Origin: Bdellovibrio bacteriovorus
GTDB taxonomy: Bacteria > Bdellovibrionota > Bdellovibrionia > Bdellovibrionales > Bdellovibrionaceae
Length of the DNA: 64,000 bases
Assembly (NCBI RefSeq): GCF_001592735.1
Contig: NZ_LUKE01000001.1
Coordinates: 2,096,058-2,160,057, forward strand
Direction: 5' to 3'
Shown: positions 48,193-58,429 of the stretch, one piece after another
How positions within the stretch are numbered: the stretch's first letter is position 1
Layout of the letters: each line of letters begins with the position of its first letter
Notes under the pieces: generated by a model
Told to the model about the DNA's origin: nothing
What the model saw: only the letters and a program-made list of their open reading frames with translations
Database searches by the model: none
Position numbers and translations under genes: made by a program

Positions 48193-48836
48193 ACGAATAC
48201 GAAAAGTTGATCGAAAAGATTTTGAATCACTTTGTCAGCGACGCCTTCAAGGATGAGCTGGCGATGGCAAAAAAGGAATTTTTTGAAAATGCGGGAACGT
48301 TGGATGAAAACTCCGAACATTTTGAATCCCGTATGGCGCAATTTTATGATTGGTACTTTTTTACGCGTGAGTTGAAGGGCTATGGCCAGACTCCGTTAGA
48401 TGCATGTCTCTTAGTGCGTGAACTGCGTTTTTCAGATGAAGAGTTAAAAACCTTGGAAGTTTTAAAACGCCATCGCCATTCGCTTTTTGAATTTATCAAA
48501 ATTAAAAACGGTGATGTTTACATCAAAGATTTGTTGGCGAACCAAAAACTGGTTGTAAAACAAAGCTCTTTTGTTTTTGGATTTGATTCGGATGAAATTT
48601 TTGAAGTGCGTCTGATTCCGCATGGTGACAGCTATGTTTTCACGCGTGGTTTTTGCTTCCATCCGGAAAGTGCCAAAAAATTCATCTTGGGCGAAGTGAA
48701 GCGCCATCGCAAAGATCCAGATTTAGATCCCGATCTATTGATGCTTCGTCTGATTAAGATGCGCTACAAATTTGAACAGTATAAACATGTTAGACCCGAA
48801 CTCATCTATACCAACGATGGGAAGATGGGGCTTTAA
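48189..48836 (+). CDS. Unknown protein encoded between carA and carB
   Basis: 215 residues, start overlapping the carA stop (ATGA). Mostly helical and charged, with a Tyr/Phe-rich N-terminal half (about 40-60; [17 protein letters not shown]) and a small beta-rich centre (about 95-155). No signal peptide, membrane helix or recognised motif. carB begins 37 bases after its stop. Its conserved position inside the operon suggests a role in pyrimidine or arginine metabolism, or simple insertion; the sequence cannot say. Confidence 0.7.
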   Translation: MNEYEKLIEKILNHFVSDAFKDELAMAKKEFFENAGTLDENSEHFESRMAQFYDWYFFTRELKGYGQTPLDACLLVRELRFSDEELKTLEVLKRHRHSLFEFIKIKNGDVYIKDLLANQKLVVKQSSFVFGFDSDEIFEVRLIPHGDSYVFTRGFCFHPESAKKFILGEVKRHRKDPDLDPDLLMLRLIKMRYKFEQYKHVRPELIYTNDGKMGL

Positions 48837-48873
48837 TCCGCCGAAGCTTAAGCAAAGGTGGAAGGAGATAAAG

Positions 48874-51800
48874 ATGCCACGCAAGTCCAATATTAAGAAG
48901 GTTTTGATCATCGGTTCAGGACCGATTGTAATTGGGCAAGCGTGTGAATTTGATTACTCTGGGACGCAAGCTTGTAAAGCCTTGATGCGCGAAGGTTTGG
49001 AAGTGATCTTAGTCAATTCCAATCCGGCGACCATCATGACCGATCCTGAAGTGGCGACCCGAGTTTACGTCGAGCCACTGAAAGTCGACTATTTAGAAAA
49101 AATCATCGAAAAAGAAAAGCCCGATGCGGTGATCCCTACATTAGGTGGTCAAACGGCTTTAAATCTGGCTCTTGATCTTTACGCCAAAGGCATTCTGCAA
49201 AAGCATAAAGTTCAACTTTTAGGTGCGACCCCGCAGGTGATCAAGGCCGGAGAAGACCGCGAAATTTTCCGCGGCTTGCTGGATAAGATCGGCGCGAAAT
49301 ATCCTAAGAGTCATATGGTTCGTACCTTCGAACATGGCCTTCAGGTGGCTGAAGAACTAGGGTATCCGATTGTCCTTCGTCCAAACTACACCTTAGGCGG
49401 CGGCGGGGGCGGTATCGCCTACTCTCCCGAAGAGTATCAAAAAATGTTAGTCGGGGGTCTTCATGAAAGTCCGACCTCTGAAGTTTTGGTTGAAGAAAGT
49501 ATTTTAGGTTGGAAAGAATACGAACTTGAAGTCATGCGCGACTATCAAGGTACCTTCGTGGTGGTGTGTTCGATTGAAAACCTGGATCCATGTGGTGTGC
49601 ACACGGGCGATAGCATCACCGTCGCTCCACAACAAACTCTCAGCGATCGCGAATATCAAGCGATGCGCGATGAAGCTTGTAAGATCATCAACGAAGTCGG
49701 TATTCAAACAGGGGGCGCAAACATCCAGTTCGCAGTTCACCCCAAGACGGGTGAACGCGTGGTTATTGAGATGAATCCACGGGTCAGTCGTTCGTCGGCA
49801 CTGGCAAGTAAGGCGACGGGATTCCCGATTGCTAAAATCGCCGCTTTACTGGCGATTGGTTACAGTCTTGATGAATTACAAAATGACATCACAAAGGTCA
49901 CGCCATCTTGTTATGAGCCTGCGCTGGACTATGTGGTTACAAAAATCCCACGCTTTGCTTTTGAAAAATTCCAAGGTTCGAAAGACACCCTAACCACCCA
50001 AATGAAAAGTGTGGGCGAAGTGATGGGTATTGGCAGGACCCTCCAAGAATCTTTAATGAAAGCTTTGGCCAGTTTAGAAGCAAACCCTCAGGCTATTCCC
50101 GAAGTGGAATTAGAGGTCGGCAAGATTTCTTACCCGAACAGTCTGCGCATTTATCAACTATTCCAAGCCTTCCGTGAAGGTAAGACTGTCGCCGAAATCG
50201 AAGAACTGACCGGCATCATTCCTTACTTCTTAGAGCAAATTGAAGGCCTGATTAAATTTGAAAATAAATTTAAGCGCGACTTCACGCCCGAAGCTATTGA
50301 CCTTATGTTGACGGCAAAGCGCAAAGGTTTCACGGACGCGCGTTTGGGCGCCTTAATGGGAAAAACTGAAAAAGAAATACGCGAGTTCCGCGAAAAACAT
50401 CAGATCCTACCTCGCTACCAACAAGTGGACACGTGTGCGGGTGAGTTTGAATCTTCAACACCGTATTTTTATTCCTCCTATTGGCCGACGGTTTCTGCCT
50501 CGGTAAACGCGCCGAATGCGGTGGTGATTATTGGCAGTGGTCCGAATCGCATCGGTCAAGGAATTGAATTTGATTACTCTTGCGTGCGTGGGGTTAAGGG
50601 TTTCCAAAAAAATGGCAGCAAAGTCATTATGGTAAACTCAAATCCCGAAACTGTTTCTACCGACTATGACACCTCGGATGTTCTTTTCTTTGAGCCTTTG
50701 ACGGTGGAAAGCTTAATTGAAGTCATGCGCTTCATGAAGCCAAAAGGTTTTGTTGCCCAATTGGGGGGACAAACTCCGATCAATGCAGCCCCTGAGTTAG
50801 TCAAAGCCGGTTTTCATCTTTTAGGTTCTTCACTTGAAACGATTGATTTAGCCGAAGATCGCGGATTGTTTTCAAAGATCTGTAAAGAGCTCAACTTCGC
50901 CATTCCCAATTCGGCTATGGCGGGCAGTCTGATGGACGCCTTAAATTTCGAAGAAAATGTCGGTTACCCGATGATTTGTCGCCCCAGCTACGTTTTGGGT
51001 GGACGCCGTATGGAAGTCATTGAAAACCGCGATGAATTAATGTCTTATTTCCAACGTCATAAAGACTATATCTCCAAAGAGCGTCCGTGTTTAATGGATC
51101 AATTCTTGGCCGGCGCTTTAGAAGTCGATGTGGATTTAGTGCGCGGTGAAGATTGGACTGTTATCGGTGGGGTGGTTGAGCATATTGAAGCCGCGGGGGT
51201 TCACTCCGGAGATTCGATGGGTGTTTTACCTCCACAACGTCTTAAGCCAGAAACTTGCCAGCGCATTGAGGACTTAAGTAAACAACTAGCAAATCGTATC
51301 GGCGTGATTGGGCATTTGAATTTGCAACTGGCCGTTTTAAATGATGTTGTTTACATGCTCGAAGCCAACCCTCGCAGTTCACGCTCGGTCCCATTTGTGG
51401 CAAAGGCCACAGCCATTCCGTTGATTGATTTGGGTGTGGCCGCGATGTTGGGCAAAAAGGCGAAAGATTTGAAATTAGATGGTTTGCAATGGCGTAAAAC
51501 TGAGCACGTTTCTGTTAAAGGCGTTGTCTTCCCGTTTAAAAAATTTCCTGAAGCAGATTCTTTACTAGGCCCAGAAATGAAATCAACCGGTGAAAGCATG
51601 GGACGCGGAAATAACTATTCCGAAGCTCTGTCGAAGGCATTCCTTTCAAGTAACATAAAACTTCCAAGAACCGGCCAGGTGTTTTTCTCTTTAAGAGATA
51701 AAGACAAAGAGAGCATGCTCACTTTAGCTAAAGAACTTCAGCGCATGGGCTATGGCGTTTCGGCGACGACGGGAACGGCGAGTTTCTTTAACGATCGGGG

Positions 51801-52068
51801 TGTGAACTGCATGTCTTTAAAGAAAGTCGATGAGGGGCGCCCTCATTGTGTGGATAAGATCCGCTCTGGCGAAGTGGCATTTGTGATTAATACGACATCG
51901 GGTCGTCGTGCGATTGAGGCGAGTTTTGATATCCGTCGCGCTTGTACGGATTACAACATCCCTTGTCTGACTGAAAGTGACGCAGCTGAAGCCTTTGTTC
52001 TTGCTTTGCAAAATCAAAAGAATGAATCATCAAATGTTGAGTCATTGATGGCGATGGAGGAGTTTTGA
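48874..52068 (+). CDS. carB: Carbamoyl-phosphate synthase, large subunit
   Basis: 1064 residues from ATG 48874, chosen for the GGAAGGAG site (48859-48866). Two ATP-grasp halves are each introduced by an IIGSGP.. motif ([17 protein letters not shown] and [17 protein letters not shown]), followed by a C-terminal MGS-like regulatory domain (about 935-1064) where UMP or ornithine bind in other species. It makes carbamoyl phosphate from bicarbonate, ATP and ammonia. The stop overlaps the TTG start of the PhnD-like gene. Confidence 0.97.
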   Translation: MPRKSNIKKVLIIGSGPIVIGQACEFDYSGTQACKALMREGLEVILVNSNPATIMTDPEVATRVYVEPLKVDYLEKIIEKEKPDAVIPTLGGQTALNLALDLYAKGILQKHKVQLLGATPQVIKAGEDREIFRGLLDKIGAKYPKSHMVRTFEHGLQVAEELGYPIVLRPNYTLGGGGGGIAYSPEEYQKMLVGGLHESPTSEVLVEESILGWKEYELEVMRDYQGTFVVVCSIENLDPCGVHTGDSITVAPQQTLSDREYQAMRDEACKIINEVGIQTGGANIQFAVHPKTGERVVIEMNPRVSRSSALASKATGFPIAKIAALLAIGYSLDELQNDITKVTPSCYEPALDYVVTKIPRFAFEKFQGSKDTLTTQMKSVGEVMGIGRTLQESLMKALASLEANPQAIPEVELEVGKISYPNSLRIYQLFQAFREGKTVAEIEELTGIIPYFLEQIEGLIKFENKFKRDFTPEAIDLMLTAKRKGFTDARLGALMGKTEKEIREFREKHQILPRYQQVDTCAGEFESSTPYFYSSYWPTVSASVNAPNAVVIIGSGPNRIGQGIEFDYSCVRGVKGFQKNGSKVIMVNSNPETVSTDYDTSDVLFFEPLTVESLIEVMRFMKPKGFVAQLGGQTPINAAPELVKAGFHLLGSSLETIDLAEDRGLFSKICKELNFAIPNSAMAGSLMDALNFEENVGYPMICRPSYVLGGRRMEVIENRDELMSYFQRHKDYISKERPCLMDQFLAGALEVDVDLVRGEDWTVIGGVVEHIEAAGVHSGDSMGVLPPQRLKPETCQRIEDLSKQLANRIGVIGHLNLQLAVLNDVVYMLEANPRSSRSVPFVAKATAIPLIDLGVAAMLGKKAKDLKLDGLQWRKTEHVSVKGVVFPFKKFPEADSLLGPEMKSTGESMGRGNNYSEALSKAFLSSNIKLPRTGQVFFSLRDKDKESMLTLAKELQRMGYGVSATTGTASFFNDRGVNCMSLKKVDEGRPHCVDKIRSGEVAFVINTTSGRRAIEASFDIRRACTDYNIPCLTESDAAEAFVLALQNQKNESSNVESLMAMEEF

Positions 52069-52952
52069 TCGGTCGTATTTTTCTTTTAGTTTGCGCCTTG
52101 GGTTTGGTGACGGTGGGTCATCCTGTTTTTGCCGCAGAGGCTCAACCCGAGACAATCACCATTGGGGTGATTCCCGGTGGCAACCCAGAAAAGTTGCGTG
52201 AACAAGGTTTGGCTTTAGCCAAAGCATTGCAAGAAAAGTTGCAAATACCGGTCAACATTTACCTTTCCAAAAACTACATCGGGCTGGTTGAAGCCATGCG
52301 CACCAAGAAAGTCGACTTTGCGTTCTTTTCTTCGTCCACTTTCGTCTTTGCCGAGCAGCAGGCCCAAGCCAAAGTTTTATTAAAAACGGTGTGGCAAGAG
52401 CCCTTCTATTACTCTACGGTGATCGTTCCGACGAATTCAAAAATTCGCAAGCTGCAGGATTTGAAGGGCAAAAAAATCGTCTTCGTGGATGAAAAGTCTT
52501 CGTCGGGTTACCTTTATCCACAAGTGGCGCTGCAAAAGCTGGGCATTAAAAATTCCGACTTTAAAGAAGCGGCCTTTAGTGGAAACCATAAGGAATCCAT
52601 TCAATTTTTAGAGGCGGGTAAGGTAGATGCGGCGGCGGTTTACAGTGATGATGAAAAAGGCAAACACAGCGCTTGGGCTCAATTTGCAAAAGACCCCAAA
52701 AAATATCGTATTATCTGGACCAGCGAACCAATCCCGAATGATCCATTCTGTGTTCGTCAGGACTTTTACGATAAATATCCTAAAATCACGCACACCTTGA
52801 TGTTCTCTTTGATCGAAATTTTTGAAGAAAACCCCACTAAGCAGGCCTATTCTGAAATTTTAGGTTCTCGTGACTTGATGCCAGCCACTTCTAAACAGTA
52901 TGATCCTGTGAGGGAGATGGTGAAGGCTCTAAAAATCGAGCTTAAACCGTAA
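52065..52952 (+). CDS. PhnD-like substrate-binding protein
   Basis: 295 residues from TTG 52065, overlapping the carB stop with a GGAGGAG site just before. The signal peptide ends near VFAAEA (residue 24). The periplasmic binding fold shows [35 protein letters not shown] and [13 protein letters not shown], as in phosphite/phosphonate/phosphate-binding PhnD proteins. The usual PhnC/PhnE importer genes are missing; an ABC-2 exporter pair follows. Ligand unknown. It may be recruited as a sensor or associate with a distant transporter. Confidence 0.8.
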   Translation: MIGRIFLLVCALGLVTVGHPVFAAEAQPETITIGVIPGGNPEKLREQGLALAKALQEKLQIPVNIYLSKNYIGLVEAMRTKKVDFAFFSSSTFVFAEQQAQAKVLLKTVWQEPFYYSTVIVPTNSKIRKLQDLKGKKIVFVDEKSSSGYLYPQVALQKLGIKNSDFKEAAFSGNHKESIQFLEAGKVDAAAVYSDDEKGKHSAWAQFAKDPKKYRIIWTSEPIPNDPFCVRQDFYDKYPKITHTLMFSLIEIFEENPTKQAYSEILGSRDLMPATSKQYDPVREMVKALKIELKP

Positions 52953-52958
52953 AGGTTG

Positions 52959-53705
52959 ATGGCAGTATTAGAAATCAAAAAAATAAATAAGACCTTTAAG
53001 GGCGGTTTGTTCGAAAAAAATCGCCACGTTCTTAAAGACGTTTCTTTTGCTTTACCTGAAGGCCAAACGTCAGGTTTCGTCGGCAGTAACGGTGCGGGGA
53101 AAACCACCACCATCAAATGCATCTTTGACTTCATTCGACCGGATTCTGGTGAGGTTTTATTTTTTGGCAAACCTTTAGATAACAACGCAAAAACTCGCAT
53201 AGGATATTTGCCCGAGCGACCTTATCTGTATGAGTTCCTAACAGGTATGGAATTTCTTCGTCTGCATTGGAATCTTTGTTACGGAGCTTCGCTAAAAGAC
53301 TTCCACGAAAGAGCCCATGAAGCCCTTAAAAAAGTTGATTTGTTTGAAGCCAAAGATCGTCGTTTAAGAACTTATTCTAAGGGGATGTTGCAAAGAATTG
53401 GGATCGCGCAAGCGATTTTAACTCGTCCGGATTTACTGATTTTAGATGAGCCGATGTCGGGTCTTGATCCTGATGGACGAGCGATGGTGAAGGATATCTT
53501 GCGTGAAGAACAACGTCGCGGGGTGAGTCTTTTTTTTAGCAGCCACTTGTTGCAAGACATGGAAGAACTTTGCTCGCACCTGGTGGTCGTCAATCACGGC
53601 GAGATTCTTTATAATGGCGTCTTAAATACATTTATGGCGGAATTCCAAAGTCTGGAAAAAGCTTTTGCTGTTTTAAAAAAACAGCAGGAGGTGCGCCGTG
53701 GTTAA
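52959..53705 (+). CDS. ABC transporter ATPase (ABC-2 exporter type)
   Basis: 248 residues; ATG 52959. Walker A GSNGAGKTT, signature YSKGMLQRIGIAQAIL, Walker B LLILDEPMSGLDPDG and the H-loop SHLLQDMEEL are present. The YSKGM signature and PMSGLDP match exporters of the NosF/CcmA-like type. It partners with the overlapping permease gene. Substrate unknown; candidates are lipids, peptides or copper-linked cargo. Confidence 0.88.
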   Translation: MAVLEIKKINKTFKGGLFEKNRHVLKDVSFALPEGQTSGFVGSNGAGKTTTIKCIFDFIRPDSGEVLFFGKPLDNNAKTRIGYLPERPYLYEFLTGMEFLRLHWNLCYGASLKDFHERAHEALKKVDLFEAKDRRLRTYSKGMLQRIGIAQAILTRPDLLILDEPMSGLDPDGRAMVKDILREEQRRGVSLFFSSHLLQDMEELCSHLVVVNHGEILYNGVLNTFMAEFQSLEKAFAVLKKQQEVRRG

Positions 53706-54468
53706 AGTGTGGGCGTTAGCTAAAACCACTTTGCGCGAAATGTTACGTGAAAAAGTTTTTATGATCGTCGTGGTGATCGCCGGGGGCTTGCTGGCATTAA
53801 GTTTCTTACTCGGGGCTCTTTCATTTGATGAACAAAGAAAAATCCTGACGGACTTTGGTTTTTTAGCGATTCAAACGGCGATGCTGGGTATTTCTTTGTT
53901 TTTGGGTTCATATCTTATTTCAAAGGAAATTGAAAAACAGACTTGTCTTTTAATACTGTCTCGACCGATCACTCGTGGTCAGTTTATCTTAGGGAAAATG
54001 GGAGGCATTTTAGCTCTCAACACCCTTGTGATGGGGGCTTTGGCGGTTCTTTTGTTTGCTCTTCTAAAATTATGGAACAATTCGGAACAGTGGCTTTCCT
54101 TTATCCAGATCTGCTTAAGTCTGTGGTTTGAAAGTGCCGTGTTGTTGGGAATCGTCATCGGGCTTAGTTTGATTGTTCGACCGGTGTTAGCGTTAGCGGG
54201 CGGGATCATGTTCTTTATTTTGGGACATTCCCTGGAAGACCTGACGTTCTTTGCCAATAAAAGCCAAGAACAGACATTTATCGATGTTGTTAAATTTCTG
54301 CATTGGGTATCGCCTAATTTTTATCGCATGAATTGGAAGTCGGCCTATTTCTTAGAAAACGGATTGCCATCGGATGGCATTCTATGGATGCTAAGTCATA
54401 TGACAGGGTGGTTGTTGTTATTGATTCTGATTTCTCAATTCCTGTTCAAACGGAAAGACATCGTTTAA
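53698..54468 (+). CDS. ABC-2 type permease (NosY-like)
   Basis: 256 residues from GTG 53698, preceded by a very good AGGAGGTG site within the ATPase gene. About six transmembrane helices; the KEIEKQTCLLILSRPITRGQFILGK stretch (about residue 77) is the ABC-2 motif. It pairs with the ATPase to export an unknown substrate across the inner membrane. The pilD gene follows 18 bases later, so the exporter may be co-transcribed with type IV pilus genes. Confidence 0.85.
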   Translation: MVKVWALAKTTLREMLREKVFMIVVVIAGGLLALSFLLGALSFDEQRKILTDFGFLAIQTAMLGISLFLGSYLISKEIEKQTCLLILSRPITRGQFILGKMGGILALNTLVMGALAVLLFALLKLWNNSEQWLSFIQICLSLWFESAVLLGIVIGLSLIVRPVLALAGGIMFFILGHSLEDLTFFANKSQEQTFIDVVKFLHWVSPNFYRMNWKSAYFLENGLPSDGILWMLSHMTGWLLLLILISQFLFKRKDIV

Positions 54469-54486
54469 TTCGCAAAGGACGCGTGC

Positions 54487-55278
54487 ATGTTGCCAGAGAT
54501 GGAGATTTTTTATTTGGTCGTTTTCTTTGTTTTTGGCGCGCTGTTTGGTAGCTTTGCAAACGTTGTTATTTATCGTCTTCCGAAAGAAGAAAGCGTCGTT
54601 AAGCCCGGCAGTCACTGTTACAGTTGTAAAACACCGGTGAAGTGGTACGACAATATTCCGATTTTTAGTTGGTTTATTTTGCGTGGAAGATGTCGCCATT
54701 GCGGCGCTAAATTCAGTTTCCGATATGCCTTGGTGGAACTCTTGATGGCCAGTCTTTTTGCATTGAGTTTCCACTATGTGGGATTTTCTTGGTCGTTGCT
54801 TGAATATTTGATTTTTATTTTTGGGTTGGTGGTTTGTACGTTTATCGATTTAGATCATATGATTTTGCCGGATGAATTTACTTTGTCGGGAATCGTGATT
54901 GGCCTTGTCGGCGCCTATTTAAATCCGCAACGAGAGTTCTTGGACTCTCTTTTTGGGGTTTTAATGGGGGGCGGATTTTTATGGGGCATGGCCTATGTCT
55001 ATTATTTGCTGACGAAGCAAGAAGGCATGGGAGGCGGTGACATTAAGCTGCTTGCCTGGATCGGAGCTTTGTTGGGTTGGAAAGCCATTCCTTTTGTTAT
55101 TATGAGTTCGGCGATCATCGGGAGCGTTGTCGGGATCATAGCTGCAAGAAAACAAAATGCTGGACTAAAGACGGTGATCCCTTTCGGACCTTACCTCGCC
55201 CTCGGGGCCCTGATGTATTTGTTCGGCGGCGAGACCATAGCGTTGTGGTACCTGGACCTTTTTCTTCCCGGTGTGTAA
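54487..55278 (+). CDS. pilD: Prepilin peptidase / N-methyltransferase
   Basis: 263 residues. N-terminal methylase half with two CxxC pairs (CYSC and CRHC, about residues 39-66). About eight transmembrane helices. The peptidase aspartates are in DLDHMILPDE (about residue 123) and GGGDIKLL (about 183), as in A24 peptidases. It cleaves and methylates type IV pilins at the inner membrane. It sits just before, but with a separate promoter from, pilMNOPQ. Confidence 0.94.
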   Translation: MLPEMEIFYLVVFFVFGALFGSFANVVIYRLPKEESVVKPGSHCYSCKTPVKWYDNIPIFSWFILRGRCRHCGAKFSFRYALVELLMASLFALSFHYVGFSWSLLEYLIFIFGLVVCTFIDLDHMILPDEFTLSGIVIGLVGAYLNPQREFLDSLFGVLMGGGFLWGMAYVYYLLTKQEGMGGGDIKLLAWIGALLGWKAIPFVIMSSAIIGSVVGIIAARKQNAGLKTVIPFGPYLALGALMYLFGGETIALWYLDLFLPGV

Positions 55279-55300
55279 GCGTCTAGGCTAGACCCCTTAT

Positions 55301-55329
55301 TTGACATTCAGTCTTCAAGAAGAAATAAT
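55301..55329 (+). promoter_or_regulatory. pilMNOPQ promoter
   Basis: TTGACA (55301-55306), 17-bp spacer, AATAAT (55324-55329): a near-consensus sigma-70-type promoter, giving a leader of about 65-70 bases before the pilM ATG. Confidence 0.75.
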
Positions 55330-55356
55330 TTGGTATTAGGACTTGTGTCTTAAAGA

Positions 55357-55375
55357 CGTAAGTCGGCGTAAGTCG
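55357..55375 (+). repeat. Tandem CGTAAGTCG repeats in the pilM leader
   Basis: CGTAAGTCG occurs at 55357-55365 and again at 55367-55375, one turn apart (10-bp period), between the promoter and the pilM start. Possible regulator binding site; function unknown. Confidence 0.45.
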
Positions 55376-55403
55376 CGGTAACTTTTGGGGAAGCAACGAA
55401 GGC

Positions 55404-56456
55404 ATGTTTTTTAAATCAAAGAAAGTCATTGGACTCGATATTGGTACGAGTTCCATCAAGCTTGCTGAGATGGATTTCAGTGGGAAAAGCGCCACTCTGC
55501 TTTCTTTTGGTTTCGCCCCAACTCCTGCGAACTCCGTTGCCGGCGGAGAAATCGTTGATATCGGCTCTGTTGGGATCGCGATTCAGTCTCTTTTAAATGA
55601 AGTCAAATCCAAAAGAAAAAATGTTGCAACGGCGATGTGGGGAACGGCCGTGATCGTTAAAAAGATCACCATTCCACGCATGGATGTAAAACTCATCCAG
55701 GATCAAATTCGCTTTGAAGCAGAACAATACATTCCTTTTGATATCAATAATATCAGCTTGGCCCACCATATTCTTTCTCATAGCAGTTCGCCGGACTCTA
55801 TGGATATTCTGTTGATTGCCGCGCAGAACGAACTCGTGTCGCAATACACCCAAGTCGTCGAACTTGCGGGGGTGAAGTGCGGTGTCCTTGATGTAAGTGG
55901 CTTTGCATTAGCTAACGCCTTCGAATTGAACTATGGAAAAGTGAATGGCCAGGCTGTCGGGATTTTGAACTTCGGTGCTTCAATCACCAATTTCGTGGTT
56001 ATTCAAAACGGAGAAGTGATTTTCTGCCGTGACATCCCCGTGGGTGGGGCCAATTACACCAATGAAATTCATAAAGCCATGGGCGTCACGATTCAAGAGG
56101 CAGAGTCTCTAAAGCTCAGCGCCATGTCTCGTCGAGATGTTCCAGATGAAGTCCACAGCATTTTAAGCTCTACCAATGAAGCCGTCACTGAAGAGATTCG
56201 CTCCAGCTTAGACTTTTTAAGTGCGACAACAAATGGCTTGGTCTTGCATCAGTGTTATTACACGGGCGGAAGCTCGTCGACGTCAGGGTTGGTGGAAACA
56301 ATTGGCCGGGTGACGGGCATGCAAATGCAGCGCTTCAATCCTTTCTTAAAGGTCAAAGCCAACGGCAAAAAGTTTTCCCCGGAATATTTAGAACAAATCA
56401 GTTCTTTTGCTTCTGTGGTAACTGGATTAGCCATCAGAAACCTGGGGGACTCATGA
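55404..56456 (+). CDS. pilM: Type IV pilus assembly protein PilM
   Basis: 350 residues with a GAAGG site before ATG 55404. Actin-like ATPase fold: GLDIGTSSIKLAEM at the start (phosphate loop 1) and later TGGSSSTSGLVE near residue 288. PilM is the cytoplasmic partner that binds the PilN tail in the inner-membrane alignment complex. It overlaps pilN (ATGA at 56453-56456). First gene of the classical pilMNOPQ operon. Confidence 0.95.
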   Translation: MFFKSKKVIGLDIGTSSIKLAEMDFSGKSATLLSFGFAPTPANSVAGGEIVDIGSVGIAIQSLLNEVKSKRKNVATAMWGTAVIVKKITIPRMDVKLIQDQIRFEAEQYIPFDINNISLAHHILSHSSSPDSMDILLIAAQNELVSQYTQVVELAGVKCGVLDVSGFALANAFELNYGKVNGQAVGILNFGASITNFVVIQNGEVIFCRDIPVGGANYTNEIHKAMGVTIQEAESLKLSAMSRRDVPDEVHSILSSTNEAVTEEIRSSLDFLSATTNGLVLHQCYYTGGSSSTSGLVETIGRVTGMQMQRFNPFLKVKANGKKFSPEYLEQISSFASVVTGLAIRNLGDS

Positions 56457-57055
56457 TTAAGATTAATCTTGCGGGTTCCGCCGTGGGTGCAATTCCGGCA
56501 TCGGCTCCAGGGGTTTTCTCCGCCGATGGCTTTTCATCACCGGAACAGATTCGCCGTGATGCTTTAATTCGCCTGTTGGTTATTTTGGCGGGACCGGCTT
56601 TGCTTTACTTCTATGAAATGCAAAGTCTTCCGGCAAAGCAAAATGAACTGGCTTCGAAACAGCAGATGCTTTCAGAACTGCAGGTTTATAATGAAAAGCA
56701 GGCGGCATCTGTGGCCGAAATTAAAAAATTTAAAGAAGATGAAGCTTTGATCGAGGCGCGTATCGCGGCTTTAGAAAAGATCTCTGTCGATCGGCAGCGT
56801 GAAGTGAGGGTCCTAGAGCTTTTACAGACTGTGATTCCGGAAAAAGCATGGCTGACTCGAGTTCAGTTAGAACCGGACAGTGTTCAACTGCAAGGCTTGG
56901 CTTTAAGTGACTTTGAAGTTTCCTCATTCTTAGACGCTTTAACTCGCAGTGTGTTCTTAATGGACGTCAACTTGTTAAACTCTACCGAGCAAGTGCAAGA
57001 TGGCATTCCTTTGAAAAAGTTTGAAATCAGTTGTTTGTTGGAGAGACCTAAATGA
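56453..57055 (+). CDS. pilN: Type IV pilus assembly protein PilN
   Basis: 200 residues from ATG 56453, which overlaps the pilM stop. The N-terminus MIKINLAGSAVGAIPAS keeps the INL motif that docks in PilM, but is followed by an unusually long Ala/Ser/Pro stretch before the transmembrane helix (about 44-62). A coiled coil (about 65-110) and a ferredoxin-like periplasmic domain follow. Forms a dimer with PilO. Overlaps pilO (ATGA). Confidence 0.9.
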   Translation: MIKINLAGSAVGAIPASAPGVFSADGFSSPEQIRRDALIRLLVILAGPALLYFYEMQSLPAKQNELASKQQMLSELQVYNEKQAASVAEIKKFKEDEALIEARIAALEKISVDRQREVRVLELLQTVIPEKAWLTRVQLEPDSVQLQGLALSDFEVSSFLDALTRSVFLMDVNLLNSTEQVQDGIPLKKFEISCLLERPK

Positions 57056-57648
57056 ATAAGTTTTTTGAAACTCTCGCAGCTCAGGAGTTTTCAAAGGTCC
57101 TTATGATAGGACTGGGTCTGACCGTATTCTATTGGTACTTCTTGTATAACGATGGGTCGCAAATAACGGCGCAAATTATGGCCATGAATGATCAGTTGGC
57201 CGCCGAAGAAGTAAAAAAGAAAGACACCGATAATACGCTAAAGCAAGTTCAAGAGATGCAAGAGAAAATCGGTCAGCTAAGTCAAAAATACGAAGAGATT
57301 TCGCGACGTCTTCCGGCGACTTTGTTTTCGATCGATATCAATAAGTCTATCGATGATTTTGCACGTGGTTCTGGCGTGAGCGTAAAATCCAAAAAACCAG
57401 GCGATAATGTGCGTGGCGAAGTGGTTGAAGAAGTTCCGGTGGAAGTCACTCTTGAAGGCACCTATGCGCAGCTTTCACGATTTGCTTTCCTGGTGGGCTC
57501 GGCAGAAAGAATGTCCCGTGTGAAAAACGTGGTCATTTCTACTTTGCCTGAAGATCCCAAGCGTTTGAAATTTAGCGGTAATGTTGTGGGTTATAAACTG
57601 ACTCCGGAAAAGCCAGCGGCCGCTCCGGGTACGGGGACTCCTAGGTGA
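57052..57648 (+). CDS. pilO: Type IV pilus assembly protein PilO
   Basis: 198 residues. One transmembrane helix (about 14-34), a coiled coil (about 45-85) and a C-terminal ferredoxin-like domain (about 88-190; VEVTLEGTYAQLSRFAFLVG) match PilO. It forms the inner-membrane alignment complex with PilN and PilP. Start and stop overlap its neighbours by 4 bases. Confidence 0.92.
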   Translation: MNKFFETLAAQEFSKVLMIGLGLTVFYWYFLYNDGSQITAQIMAMNDQLAAEEVKKKDTDNTLKQVQEMQEKIGQLSQKYEEISRRLPATLFSIDINKSIDDFARGSGVSVKSKKPGDNVRGEVVEEVPVEVTLEGTYAQLSRFAFLVGSAERMSRVKNVVISTLPEDPKRLKFSGNVVGYKLTPEKPAAAPGTGTPR

Positions 57649-58373
57649 AGTCGTTTAGATGGTTTTTTTCTTATCTTGTGGTAGCGTCCTTGGGACTGGG
57701 GCTTGCCTTCGTGGTGAGTTTGAAGTTCATGGCGCCGGCACGTTCTCAAGACGCACCATCTTCGGGAGAATTGCCTGCGGAATTTTTAAAAGAGGTTGAG
57801 TCGACGCAAGTGCCGACACCTCCGAATACTCCGCCGCCGACGGGTGCGGCGACTCCGTCGGCAAATCCAGGTGCGGTGCCATCGAAAGTGCCGCCGCCAC
57901 CGGTGGATGAAAATGCGTTTGGTGATGGGGCGACGACACCAGATAACGGAAATATGGCGGCTCCAACCCCTGCGCCGCCGGTACCGGCTCAAGGACAAGC
58001 GCCAGGGGCGACGGATGTCGCCGCGCCTACGTTCCAAGAAATGCCTTACGATCCAGCGACACGCCGGGACCCGTTTAAAGCATTCCGTTTAGCGCGTCCC
58101 GTAGACCCCAGAACGACTCAGCAGTTAGAACCTTTACAAAAGTTCGAAGTTGAGAAGTTGCAAGTGATCGGTATTCTCTGGGATGTTCGCACTCCACGTG
58201 CGATGATAAAAGACCCAGATGGGGCCGTACATACGGTCATTAAGAATTCTAAAGTGGGCCGTAACGATGGATTTGTTGCGGTGATACGAGAGGGTGAAGT
58301 CGTGGTCGTTGAAACTATGTATGACGACGGAAAAGTCACCAAAGAAACTCGAGTGATGGAACTGACTAAGTAG
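57645..58373 (+). CDS. pilP: Type IV pilus assembly protein PilP
   Basis: 242 residues. The N-terminal hydrophobic helix (about 8-30) has no lipobox Cys, unlike many PilP lipoproteins, so it is a membrane anchor. A long Pro/Ala/Thr-rich linker (about 40-125) leads to the PilP HR-like domain (about 135-240; YDPATRRDPFKAF, VIGILWDVRTPRAMI). It links the PilN-PilO complex to the PilQ secretin. Start overlaps pilO; a 56-base gap precedes pilQ. Confidence 0.92.
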   Translation: MKSFRWFFSYLVVASLGLGLAFVVSLKFMAPARSQDAPSSGELPAEFLKEVESTQVPTPPNTPPPTGAATPSANPGAVPSKVPPPPVDENAFGDGATTPDNGNMAAPTPAPPVPAQGQAPGATDVAAPTFQEMPYDPATRRDPFKAFRLARPVDPRTTQQLEPLQKFEVEKLQVIGILWDVRTPRAMIKDPDGAVHTVIKNSKVGRNDGFVAVIREGEVVVVETMYDDGKVTKETRVMELTK

Positions 58374-58429
58374 TAGCATATATCGACATTCGGCTGGGGC
58401 CGAAAAGTCGTTTTCCAAGGAGGGAACTA

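Noticed and set aside
48772..48873. Longer CarB with an N-terminal extension
   Set aside because: The extension overlaps the upstream gene in another frame, while ATG 48874 has a strong ribosome binding site and the standard start.
55357..55375. CGTAAGTCG repeats considered as part of a CRISPR array
   Set aside because: Only two short copies without spacers of proper size; no cas genes in the window.
57786..58092. Arg-rich frames over the PilP linker
   Set aside because: Shadows of the Pro-rich linker of pilP; the pilP frame has clear family motifs.
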